From contig JAISAX010000378.1 of the NCBI GenBank assembly GCA_031266495.1, positions 1 through 7,455 on the forward strand: DNA of 7,455 bases, read 5' to 3'. Positions 1-5,203 of this stretch are shown piece by piece. Origin of the DNA: Opitutaceae bacterium (GTDB lineage Bacteria; Verrucomicrobiota; Verrucomicrobiae; Opitutales; Opitutaceae). The translations under genes and the position numbers were made by a program. Every line of letters begins with the position of its first letter. Positions within the stretch are counted from its first letter, which is position 1. The notes beneath the pieces are model-generated. The model was not told the origin of the DNA. It made no database searches and saw nothing but the letters and a program-made list of their open reading frames with translations.

Positions 1-20
1 CGGTCCATGGATGTTTTCAT
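1..20 (-). CDS. Possible 5' end of another leftward gene (partial, cut by window edge)
   Basis: On the minus strand an ATG at 20-18 opens a frame reading M-K-T-S-M-D before the window ends. A second in-frame ATG lies at 32-30. The location fits the local pattern, in which a stop codon is followed by a C-run/CA-rich spacer and then a start codon in the same direction. Met-Lys-Thr is also a common start for exported proteins. Only six to ten codons are visible, no Shine-Dalgarno sequence is seen, and no function can be given. This is a positional inference and could easily be chance. Confidence 0.2.
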
Positions 21-61
21 GGGACGAAGCATTGCGTGGTTTTCCGGATACAGACAGGATG

Positions 62-102
62 GCGTGTGTGGGTGTGTATGTGTGGCCGGGGGGGGGGGGG
101 GG
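62..102 (-). repeat. Poly-C plus CA-rich composite element (left copy)
   Basis: Read on the minus strand, this is 15 C (102-88), then GGCC, then a CA-rich stretch ending in CACACACGCC. It lies downstream of the PEP-CTERM gene stop and upstream of a possible next leftward start. The same order of C-run then CA tract, in the same sense relative to the genes, recurs at 1983-2013 and 5117-5158. The 72-84 part alternates purine and pyrimidine. A run of this length is likely to vary in length by replication slippage and is also prone to sequencing error. Confidence 0.8.
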
Positions 103-112
103 AAGGGAGAGA

Positions 113-227
113 GGCAGACGGGTTCAACGACGGCGGGCGTGTGGGGGGGTCGGGGGGGGGCGCGCCCGCCGGCCCCCCCCCCCCCCCCGGCAGAGACGCA
201 CACTGGGTCAACGACGGCAGGCGTGAG
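113..227. repeat. Imperfect direct repeat spanning the 3' end of the PEP-CTERM gene
   Basis: Positions 121-143 and 205-227 match at 20 of 23 bases and share the core TCAACGACGGC, with a period of 84 bp. The similarity continues weakly to the left, with GGCAGACG at 113-120 against GGCAGAGACG at 189-198. The right copy contains the stop codon and last codons of the PEP-CTERM gene. The left copy is non-coding. Between the copies lie a 7-G run, a 9-G run and a 16-C run. The simplest reading is a local duplication of the gene's 3' end, followed by expansion of the homopolymers. Confidence 0.75.
152..188 (-). terminator. Very GC-rich potential hairpin after the PEP-CTERM gene
   Basis: Nine G (152-160) and sixteen C (173-188) on the plus strand are separated by 12 bases. 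A transcript leaving the leftward gene could fold them into a G/C-only stem 20 nt past the stop codon. The loop region holds two further palindromes, GGGCGCGCCC (158-167) and GCCGGC (169-174). No U-tract follows, so it is not a canonical intrinsic terminator. It could block 3' exonucleases, pause polymerase, or simply be a by-product of homopolymer expansion. Confidence 0.3.
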
Positions 228-1848
228 TGCGAGGGCGAAGGCGAATACGAATACGAAGGCCAATGAGGAGAGCGGCAATGGCTGCGACAATGAGGGTGTG
301 GCAGGCCGGTTCGGGAATGGCGGCGGCGGAGGTAACAACAAGGTTGAGCTTGTTCGCGGTGGTGTCCCAGCGGAGATTGTAGTCGAAACCCGCAGGGAGA
401 TTGCCGCCAAGGGTGATGCCGTTGTTGGTGGCGACGCCGCCGGCGAAACTGAGGAGTTCGTAGGTGCCCGCTCCGAATCCGGATAGCGCGGTGATGTTGA
501 CCGTGCCGGCAAGAGTGAGGTCGCCGCCAGTGATGCTGATGTGGTCATGGCCGGAAGGGGCGGCGGACGTTCCGAGGTCGAAGGCCAGGTGCGAACCGGT
601 GTCCAGGACAAGCCCGGCGGTGAACGCGAGTGTGCCGGTTTCGCTGTTGCCGGCGGCATTGATGTCACCGGCGGAGAGTGTGGCTCCGGCGGCGAGCGTG
701 GTGGCGCGGTGAATGGCGCCTTTGCCTCCGAGCGTGGCGCCGGTTGCGACAGTCACGACCGCATCGCCAGCGGCGGCGGCGGCAAGCGTGCCGTTGACGA
801 GGAATGTGCCCGCCGTGATTTGAGTGGTTCCCTTGTACGTATGGGTGACGCCGCTTGTCGCGTTGAGTGCAACAATGCCTTCGCCGGTTTTGGCGATGCT
901 TCCGAGACCTGTGCTGGTATCGGTGATACTGCCGGTGATGTTGACCCGGCCTCCCGCGGCGGCAGTGAGGTTGAGGGTCACGTCAGTGGCGGTGCTGGCG
1001 AGCTGGATGTTTTTAAAGGAAGAGGTGTGCGCGGAGTTTCCGCCGAGGGTGTAGGTGTGGGCTGTGCCGCTGGAGCCTCCGGAAGTGATGGTATTGAGGT
1101 TGATCTGGTTGGTGATGGCAACGGCGGCTTCCGTGAGAATGGCGATGTCCATGGCATTTCCCGCGGAGAGGCCGAGCTGGACAGTACGGTCCGTGCCAAA
1201 TGCCTTGTCGGCGCGGACTAGCACGGTGCCATTCCGGATACGGGAGGGCGCATTGTAGGTGTTTTGTTTTTCGATGATGATGTCCCCGCCAAACTCGACA
1301 ATGGAACCTGTGCCGCTGATCTCTCCGGCAAGAGTGATCGCCCGGGTGCTGCCAATGGAGCGGAAATAGACGCCAACATTTTCGGAACCGTCGATGGCGA
1401 TGGCGCCGAGTTTGACGGGGCCTGAGTTGGCGGAAAAGCGCGTCGAATTGAGCAAACGGATACCGGCGTTGATGGTGAGAAGATTGCCGGAATTATTGGC
1501 GACGGCATCCGTCTCGATCCCCTTGCCATAAATGGAGAGGGTATTTCCGTTGCCACTACTATTGATGGTGAATGCCCCGGCGCCACTGTTGACCGCGAGG
1601 GTGTTGAGCGTGAAGTCGGTGTCCAGTTCGATGGTGGTGCGGGTGGTGCCACCAAGGGAAATGGCGGTGTCGTTCGCGCTGGCGAGGGTGGCGGGATCGT
1701 CGGTCCAGTTGGCGGTGTCGGTCCAGTTGGCGGTGGTGGTGCTGCCTCCATCCCATGTGTAGGCTTCGGCGGCGAAAAGGCGCGCGGCGGTGGCAGTGAT
1801 GAGGAGGAGCGGAGGCAGGGTGATGCGGGTTGCTTTGGCGATGTTCAT
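208..1848 (-). CDS. PEP-CTERM-anchored protein with autotransporter-associated beta-strand repeat
   Basis: A predicted exported, surface-type protein of 546 residues. Residues 1-29 look like a signal peptide, with a basic n-region, a hydrophobic LPPLLLITATAA core and likely cleavage near LFA-AEA. The mature part is low in Cys and rich in Gly, Thr, Ser and Ala, in repeated short strands. Residues 316-354 (GSIAKTGEGIVAL, then TYKGTT and AGTFLVNGTL) match the autotransporter-associated beta-strand repeat pattern. The C-terminus is a PEP-CTERM sorting signal: PEP at 512-514, a hydrophobic span at about 517-531, then an Arg-rich tail. Family knowledge says such tails are recognised and processed by exosortase, often in exopolysaccharide-producing bacteria. 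No exosortase lies in the window. No catalytic motif is visible, so a matrix, adhesin or structural role is the best guess. The ATG at 1848 precedes a good signal peptide but has no clear Shine-Dalgarno sequence. The basic tail is longer than usual and is encoded by a hexamer repeat. Confidence 0.88.
   Translation of the reverse strand: MNIAKATRITLPPLLLITATAARLFAAEAYTWDGGSTTTANWTDTANWTDDPATLASANDTAISLGGTTRTTIELDTDFTLNTLAVNSGAGAFTINSSGNGNTLSIYGKGIETDAVANNSGNLLTINAGIRLLNSTRFSANSGPVKLGAIAIDGSENVGVYFRSIGSTRAITLAGEISGTGSIVEFGGDIIIEKQNTYNAPSRIRNGTVLVRADKAFGTDRTVQLGLSAGNAMDIAILTEAAVAITNQINLNTITSGGSSGTAHTYTLGGNSAHTSSFKNIQLASTATDVTLNLTAAAGGRVNITGSITDTSTGLGSIAKTGEGIVALNATSGVTHTYKGTTQITAGTFLVNGTLAAAAAGDAVVTVATGATLGGKGAIHRATTLAAGATLSAGDINAAGNSETGTLAFTAGLVLDTGSHLAFDLGTSAAPSGHDHISITGGDLTLAGTVNITALSGFGAGTYELLSFAGGVATNNGITLGGNLPAGFDYNLRWDTTANKLNLVVTSAAAIPEPACHTLIVAAIAALLIGLRIRIRLRPRTHACRR
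234..263 (-). repeat. Hexamer tandem repeat encoding the Arg-rich tail
   Basis: Five 6-bp units on the plus strand (GGCGAA, GGCGAA, TACGAA, TACGAA, GGCCAA) lie inside the PEP-CTERM gene. On the coding strand they give alternating hydrophobic residues and Arg, ending in IRIRLRPR just after the membrane span. Gain or loss of a unit keeps the frame and adds or removes two residues of the basic cluster. Confidence 0.75.
1701..1736 (-). repeat. 18-bp tandem duplication in the PEP-CTERM gene
   Basis: Positions 1701-1718 and 1719-1736 differ at only one base (17 of 18 match). They encode two copies of a WTDTAN-like hexapeptide near residues 42-50 (NWTDTANWTDD), soon after the signal peptide. The duplication is in frame. 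It looks like a recent slippage event in the mature N-terminus. Confidence 0.85.
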
Positions 1849-1890
1849 GGCGGTTGTTTGTAATCAGGTTTCGGATACTAACGGAAGTGA

Positions 1891-2046
1891 GGCTGGGGGA
1901 GGGCAGGGGAGGGGGGGAGGGAACGGGAATGAAGCGGAAAACTGGATATATAGAAGGGAGGGAAAAAGAAAAACTGGCGCAGATACGCGTGTGTGTGTGG
2001 GGGGGGGGGGGGGAGGGGAGAGGTGAGGAGAAGGGAGGGAGAGGCG
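1891..2046 (-). other. C-rich, G-poor spacer between regulator and PEP-CTERM gene, with poly-C/CA element
   Basis: On the leftward coding strand this spacer has 87 C against 11 G in 156 nt. It holds a 15-C run (2013-1999, starting 33 nt past the regulator stop) followed directly by an (AC)5 tract. The alternating purine-pyrimidine stretch covers 1983-1999. A transcript of this region would be long, unstructured and C-rich, which is what Rho factor prefers to load on (established for Rho; the application here is inference). The rest of the spacer to 1848 shows no clear gene or hairpin. Confidence 0.75.
1947..1952 (-). promoter_or_regulatory. Candidate -10 element for the PEP-CTERM gene
   Basis: TATATA on the minus strand is the most AT-rich point of the 198-bp spacer upstream of the PEP-CTERM start. 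It would give a leader of roughly 90-100 nt. No convincing -35 hexamer lies at standard spacing, only T-rich sequence, so the call is weak. If it is real, the PEP-CTERM gene is transcribed separately from the regulator. Confidence 0.25.
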
Positions 2047-3231
2047 TCAGCCGGAGCTGTCGCGCACGACGAGTTCGCCGCGAAGGAGAATATCGGGCGA
2101 GGCGACGGGCGTGTCGCCGAGGAGGCCGTCGAGGAGTTCAAAGGAGCGTTCGCCCATTTGCTCGAAAGGGATGCGATAGGTGGTGAGCGGGACGGGAGCG
2201 GTGGCTGCGACCGCGAAGTCGTCGATACCCGCGACCTTGAGATCACGGGGAACGTCGCGGCCGAGCGCGCGGGCGGCGCGAATCATGCCGACGGCGAGGA
2301 AATCGTTGGAGCACACAACGCCTTCGACATCGGGGTGGCGCTGGAGGTAAAGGCGGGCCATGCGTTCGGGTTCGGCAAGCGGGTCGCCGAAGTCGGGCTG
2401 CATCTCGGCGTCGCGATGCGCAAGAGCGGCGGCGGTGTCGGCCAGTCCGGCTTGCTCCATGGCGTGCGCGTAGCCGGTGTGCTTGGCTTGGGCGACGGGG
2501 ACCCAGGCGTGGTTGGCGAGGAAGCCGATTTTGCGCAGGCCTTTTTCGAGGAGGTGGCGCGTCAGGGTGTAGCCGGCATGGAAGCCGTCGAGGTCAACAC
2601 AGGGGCGGCGCATGGCGCTCATGCTCATGGTGACGAGCACGACGGGGAAACGGCAGGCGAGGAGCATCTGCGCGTAGTAAACGTAGTCCCTGGGGGAGAG
2701 GACGACGGGGAAAAGGACGGCGCCTTTCACATCAAATTCGACAAGGCGGCCAACGGCCTCCGCTTCGCGCCGGAAGTCGGTGCCGGTGGAGAGCATGAGC
2801 GTCTGCCGCCGGGCGCGATGGGCGGCGGACTGGAAGCCGGCCATAATACGGCGGACGCCTTCGTGCTGGTCGCTCGGGTAGATGAAAGCGCAGGCGTCAA
2901 GGGAAAGCGGGGCGGGTGCGGGGACGCCGGTCTTGCCGGGCGTGGCGGTGGCGCGGAGGACGCGGGTGCCGGCGCGCGTCTTGCGCTCCACCCAACCCTC
3001 GTGCGCGAGCCAGGCGAGCGCCTTGCCAACGGTGGAGCGGCCACATTCGAGTTCGTCGGCGAGTTCTGTCTCGGTGGGGATTTGCGTGCCCACGGGCCAG
3101 ATACCGCTCGTGATGCGATTTTCCAGAATGTCGTAAACCGCCTTCAGCTTGGTCTGGCTGGCGGGCGATGCGAATGCGGAAGGAGCATCCGGTGAAGCGG
3201 TGGTGGCGGCGGTGGCGGCGTCAGGCGTCAT
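2047..3231 (-). CDS. GntR-type winged-helix / LacI-type sensor transcriptional regulator
   Basis: A 394-residue DNA-binding regulator. Residues 27-93 form a GntR-family winged helix, with LKAVYDILENRITSGIWPVG leading in and the helix-turn-helix at about 54-79 (ELADELECGRSTVGKAL). A Pro/Ala/Thr linker follows. From about 110 to the end lies a LacI/periplasmic-binding-protein sensor domain with the hallmarks VEGVVCSNDFLAVG (302-315) and VAGIDDFA (333-340). This architecture is that of AraR-like regulators, which bind sugars and usually repress divergent or neighbouring catabolic genes. The ATG at 3231 was chosen because the winged helix starts soon after it. A TTG at 3291 would add 20 unremarkable residues, and neither start has a clear Shine-Dalgarno sequence. 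The gene is divergent from the beta-helix/dehydrogenase operon, so control of that operon and of itself is the natural inference. The effector is unknown. Confidence 0.9.
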   Translation of the reverse strand: MTPDAATAATTASPDAPSAFASPASQTKLKAVYDILENRITSGIWPVGTQIPTETELADELECGRSTVGKALAWLAHEGWVERKTRAGTRVLRATATPGKTGVPAPAPLSLDACAFIYPSDQHEGVRRIMAGFQSAAHRARRQTLMLSTGTDFRREAEAVGRLVEFDVKGAVLFPVVLSPRDYVYYAQMLLACRFPVVLVTMSMSAMRRPCVDLDGFHAGYTLTRHLLEKGLRKIGFLANHAWVPVAQAKHTGYAHAMEQAGLADTAAALAHRDAEMQPDFGDPLAEPERMARLYLQRHPDVEGVVCSNDFLAVGMIRAARALGRDVPRDLKVAGIDDFAVAATAPVPLTTYRIPFEQMGERSFELLDGLLGDTPVASPDILLRGELVVRDSSG

Positions 3232-3297
3232 GGAGCAAAAGGCGAAACGGCAGGCGAAAGAGAGGCGAGCGCTGGTTGATTTGCCACACAAAACATC

Positions 3298-3322
3298 TTT
3301 TGTTTGTCCGGAACAAGCAAAA
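3298..3322. promoter_or_regulatory. Candidate operator 1: 25-bp palindrome with TTGT-N5-ACAA core
   Basis: An odd-length palindrome centred on 3310. Ten of 12 base pairs match between the arms TTTTGTTTGTCC and GAACAAGCAAAA, which flank a central G. The core is TTGT-CCGGA-ACAA. It lies between the two possible regulator starts and the rightward gene, where an autoregulatory and divergent operator is expected. GntR-headed regulators bind palindromes as dimers. From memory, Bacillus AraR sites have similar TTGT...ACAA arms. The assignment to this regulator is inference. Confidence 0.6.
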
Positions 3323-3352
3323 AATATGAAAAACCAGTTGGTAAAACATAAC

Positions 3353-3365
3353 TTGTTTATTACAA
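3353..3365. promoter_or_regulatory. Candidate operator 2: TTGT-N5-ACAA inverted repeat
   Basis: TTGT-TTATT-ACAA, with the same arms and the same 5-bp spacer as the core of the palindrome at 3304-3316. The two centres are 49 bp apart. The flanks are not symmetric, so alone it would be weak. Its likeness to the first site makes a two-operator, possibly looping, arrangement plausible. Confidence 0.45.
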
Positions 3366-3465
3366 AATAATTCTGCTTGTAAAAATCATAAATTATCCGG
3401 ATTTCCGATGTTTTTTCAGGCAGGGAATATTTATTTTCGCTTGATTTGTTACGTGAAATAAAATT

Positions 3466-3469
3466 GGAG
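3466..3469 (+). promoter_or_regulatory. Shine-Dalgarno site of the beta-helix gene
   Basis: GGAG lies six bases before the ATG at 3476 and supports that start over the internal Met17. It is the only clear Shine-Dalgarno site among the starts in this window. Confidence 0.7.
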
Positions 3470-3475
3470 TGAGAA

Positions 3476-5101
3476 ATGGTCCAGCAAAAATACCTCGATC
3501 ACCAAAACCGGAATCTTGTTTCCATGACGGCCGCTCTCGCCCTGGTCTTTCTTCCCGGACTTGTTCCGGCCAGGAGTATTGCTGCGGTGGATACGACTGA
3601 TACGGTGGATACGGCGGATACGATCATTCCCGAACACGGCAAATACACCCCGGCCTACATGAGCGACTGGGCAAAACTGCCCACCGGCGACAAAATCCCG
3701 CGAAGGAACGCGGCGGACATCGAATTCGAAACGGTGACGGGAGAATCGGCGCGCAAGGAATGGGCGCATCAGGAAAAAGTTCACCTGGCCGATCTCCGGC
3801 TGCGAGTAGCGTGGGACGCGAAGAAGAGTAACAAGAAAAACACTACACTGTTTCACGTCCTTGATTGCAAGGAGGTCATTATCGAGAATCTGGCGATTAT
3901 CCAGGGCGACCCCGATTTTCGCGGCTACCACACCATTTCCGTCGAGGGCGCGGATCGCGTGATCATCCGCAACCTCTACCTGGCCGGCACGGTGCAGTCG
4001 CATCACCTGCGCCTCGAAGGCTGCAAGGACATCCTCATCGACAATGTCGAAATCGCCGGCATCGATTATGTCGGCAATGGCAAGACGCGCGCGGGCGGCG
4101 GCATCTGGATCAACAACGGCGCCACGGGCACGGCCTCCTCGCCGATGGGCCTCACGGGACTCTGGATGCCGCCCGGACATGTCCGCCTGCCAGGCTGGCA
4201 GATCGTGCAAAACTGCTGGTTTCACGACGCCCTGGAAAGCGACGGCGGCGACTGGCGCAACCAGGACGCGCTCCTCATCCATCATCCGGGCAACGGAGCG
4301 CTCTTCAATTGTGTAGTGGAAAACTGGTTTCACCCGTCGATGGACGGCGGCTTCGATCTCTCCTACCGGCGCGCCGAACCGGAGTATCAGGACAGGTTTT
4401 TCCGCATCGAGCGCAACATCGTGCGCAACGTGACGTTTGGCACAAAAACCCCGGGGTATTCGCCCGGTCCCAACGTGCTGTTTTTCGCCAACAACCTGTT
4501 CGTCAATTCCCTGCTTGCCGAGTACCACAACGGCGCGGCGAACGACACGTATTACGTTCACAACACCTACATTTACGATACGGACCAGGCGCCTCCCGCC
4601 CTGCGCGACATGGCGTTGCGAGGTTCATCGGGTTACGCGAGCCTGTGGAGTTACCGGGCGCTTTCCGTGCTCTCCAACTCGCTGCTCTACAAACCCGCCG
4701 GCCAGTTCACCCTGTTTTATGGCAACCACATGGGCGAGCCGGACAAATACCTGTATCTGAAACACGATTACAACGTCTATGCCCTCGGTTCCGCGAACCC
4801 CGTCTGGTACCGGAATTTCAGTGACGGCGTGAAATTCAGGACCCTGGACGACTGGCGCAAGGCCACCGGGACGGACGGGCACAGCGCGCTCGTGAACGCG
4901 AGCGCCGTGCAATTCGTCGAGTATGCGAAAAGCGACTACCGTCTGCGCGCCAACCCCGCGCCCTCGCCGGAAACCCTCACCACGCGCTACCTGAAACCTT
5001 CCGACGCCCGAATGCGTGTGGACCGCGATTTTTATGGAAAACCACGAAGCGACTCCGGCACGGCGGGCCTGTCACCGGGAGCATTTTGCGTGGAAAAATA
5101 G
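3476..5101 (+). CDS. Secreted right-handed parallel beta-helix protein, probable glycan-active
   Basis: A protein of 541 residues. Residues 1-37 look like a signal peptide, with a long polar n-region, the hydrophobic core MTAALALVFLPGLV at 17-30 and cleavage near SIAA. From about 125 to 430 there are repeated short-strand coils typical of a right-handed beta-helix, for example CKEVIIENLAIIQG (131-144), RVIIRNLYLAG (161-171) and KDILIDNVEIAG (184-195). An Asn/His-rich middle follows (FHDALESDGGDW; NCVVENWFHPSMDGG). The C-terminal part has DYNVY (431-435), a DDWRKATGTDGHS segment (458-470) and VDRDFYGKPR...GLSPGAF (515-537). These elements are common at the ends of lyase-like beta-helix proteins. 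The fold is shared by polysaccharide lyases, some glycoside hydrolases and epimerases. The catalytic residues cannot be assigned by eye, so lyase activity is inference. It heads the rightward operon, 102 bp before an oxidoreductase. A 9-bp tandem repeat follows the signal peptide. Confidence 0.85.
   Translation: MVQQKYLDHQNRNLVSMTAALALVFLPGLVPARSIAAVDTTDTVDTADTIIPEHGKYTPAYMSDWAKLPTGDKIPRRNAADIEFETVTGESARKEWAHQEKVHLADLRLRVAWDAKKSNKKNTTLFHVLDCKEVIIENLAIIQGDPDFRGYHTISVEGADRVIIRNLYLAGTVQSHHLRLEGCKDILIDNVEIAGIDYVGNGKTRAGGGIWINNGATGTASSPMGLTGLWMPPGHVRLPGWQIVQNCWFHDALESDGGDWRNQDALLIHHPGNGALFNCVVENWFHPSMDGGFDLSYRRAEPEYQDRFFRIERNIVRNVTFGTKTPGYSPGPNVLFFANNLFVNSLLAEYHNGAANDTYYVHNTYIYDTDQAPPALRDMALRGSSGYASLWSYRALSVLSNSLLYKPAGQFTLFYGNHMGEPDKYLYLKHDYNVYALGSANPVWYRNFSDGVKFRTLDDWRKATGTDGHSALVNASAVQFVEYAKSDYRLRANPAPSPETLTTRYLKPSDARMRVDRDFYGKPRSDSGTAGLSPGAFCVEK
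3587..3622 (+). repeat. 9-bp tandem repeat encoding a VDT/TDT/ADT linker
   Basis: Four 9-bp units (GTGGATACG, ACTGATACG, GTGGATACG, GCGGATACG) encode VDTTDTVDTADT, residues 38-49 of the beta-helix protein, right after the predicted signal peptide. They form an acidic, Thr-rich spacer. Changes in unit number would keep the frame. Confidence 0.85.
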
Positions 5102-5203
5102 CGCGCAATCCTCCGTCCCCCCCCCCCAACACACACACATGCGCGCATACACACACGCCATGACGCAACCTTTCACGCACACTCTCTTGTCTCCGCAACA
5201 TCC
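5102..5203 (+). other. C-rich spacer with poly-C/CA element and alternating purine-pyrimidine tract
   Basis: This 102-nt spacer has 50 C against 12 G. Eleven C (5117-5127) start 15 nt after the stop codon. A 30-bp stretch (5129-5158) then alternates purine and pyrimidine without a break: AC repeats, the perfect palindrome ATGCGCGCAT (5139-5148), then AC repeats again. Such tracts can adopt left-handed Z-DNA under negative supercoiling (established for CA/GC alternation). No Shine-Dalgarno site precedes the next start, and there is no intrinsic terminator, so read-through into the next gene is possible. Confidence 0.8.

Larger units (their letters stand above)
3232..3475. promoter_or_regulatory. 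AT-rich divergent control region
   Basis: This region separates the leftward regulator from the rightward operon. From about 3283 on it is clearly AT-rich, unlike the GC-rich genes on both sides. It must hold promoters for both directions. Several A/T-rich hexamers could serve as -10 elements, but none pairs convincingly with a -35 element, so no exact promoter is called. It contains two TTGT-N5-ACAA inverted repeats (annotated separately), a small ATCCGGAT palindrome at 3395-3402 and an ACCA-GT-TGGT repeat at 3333-3342. Unlike the other spacers it has no poly-C tract. Confidence 0.75.

Noticed and set aside
3..25. GTCCATG / CATGGGAC hairpin as a terminator
   Set aside because: The stem needs a bulge, there is no U-tract on either strand, and it overlaps a possible start codon.
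7..486. Plus-strand open frame through the left homopolymer region
   Set aside because: It is translated from G and C runs and the antisense of the PEP-CTERM tail, giving Gly/Pro-rich low-complexity sequence. No ribosome site or domain was seen.
1993..3195. Long plus-strand open frame of about 400 codons
   Set aside because: It lies antisense over the GntR/LacI regulator, has Gly/Ala/Arg-rich composition and no domain features. It is a high-GC shadow of the real gene.
3444..3459. ATTT-N8-AAAT near the beta-helix start as an operator
   Set aside because: Only four A/T pairs match in an AT-rich region, and the inner positions are not symmetric.
3449..4561. Long minus-strand open frame of about 370 codons
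   Set aside because: It is antisense to the beta-helix gene, which has a signal peptide, a Shine-Dalgarno site and recognisable coils. The antisense frame has no coherent family features.
5187..5198. TTG...CAA pair upstream of the Gfo/Idh gene as a third operator
   Set aside because: The arms are only three bases and the spacer is six, so it does not match the TTGT-N5-ACAA pattern. It is likely chance.
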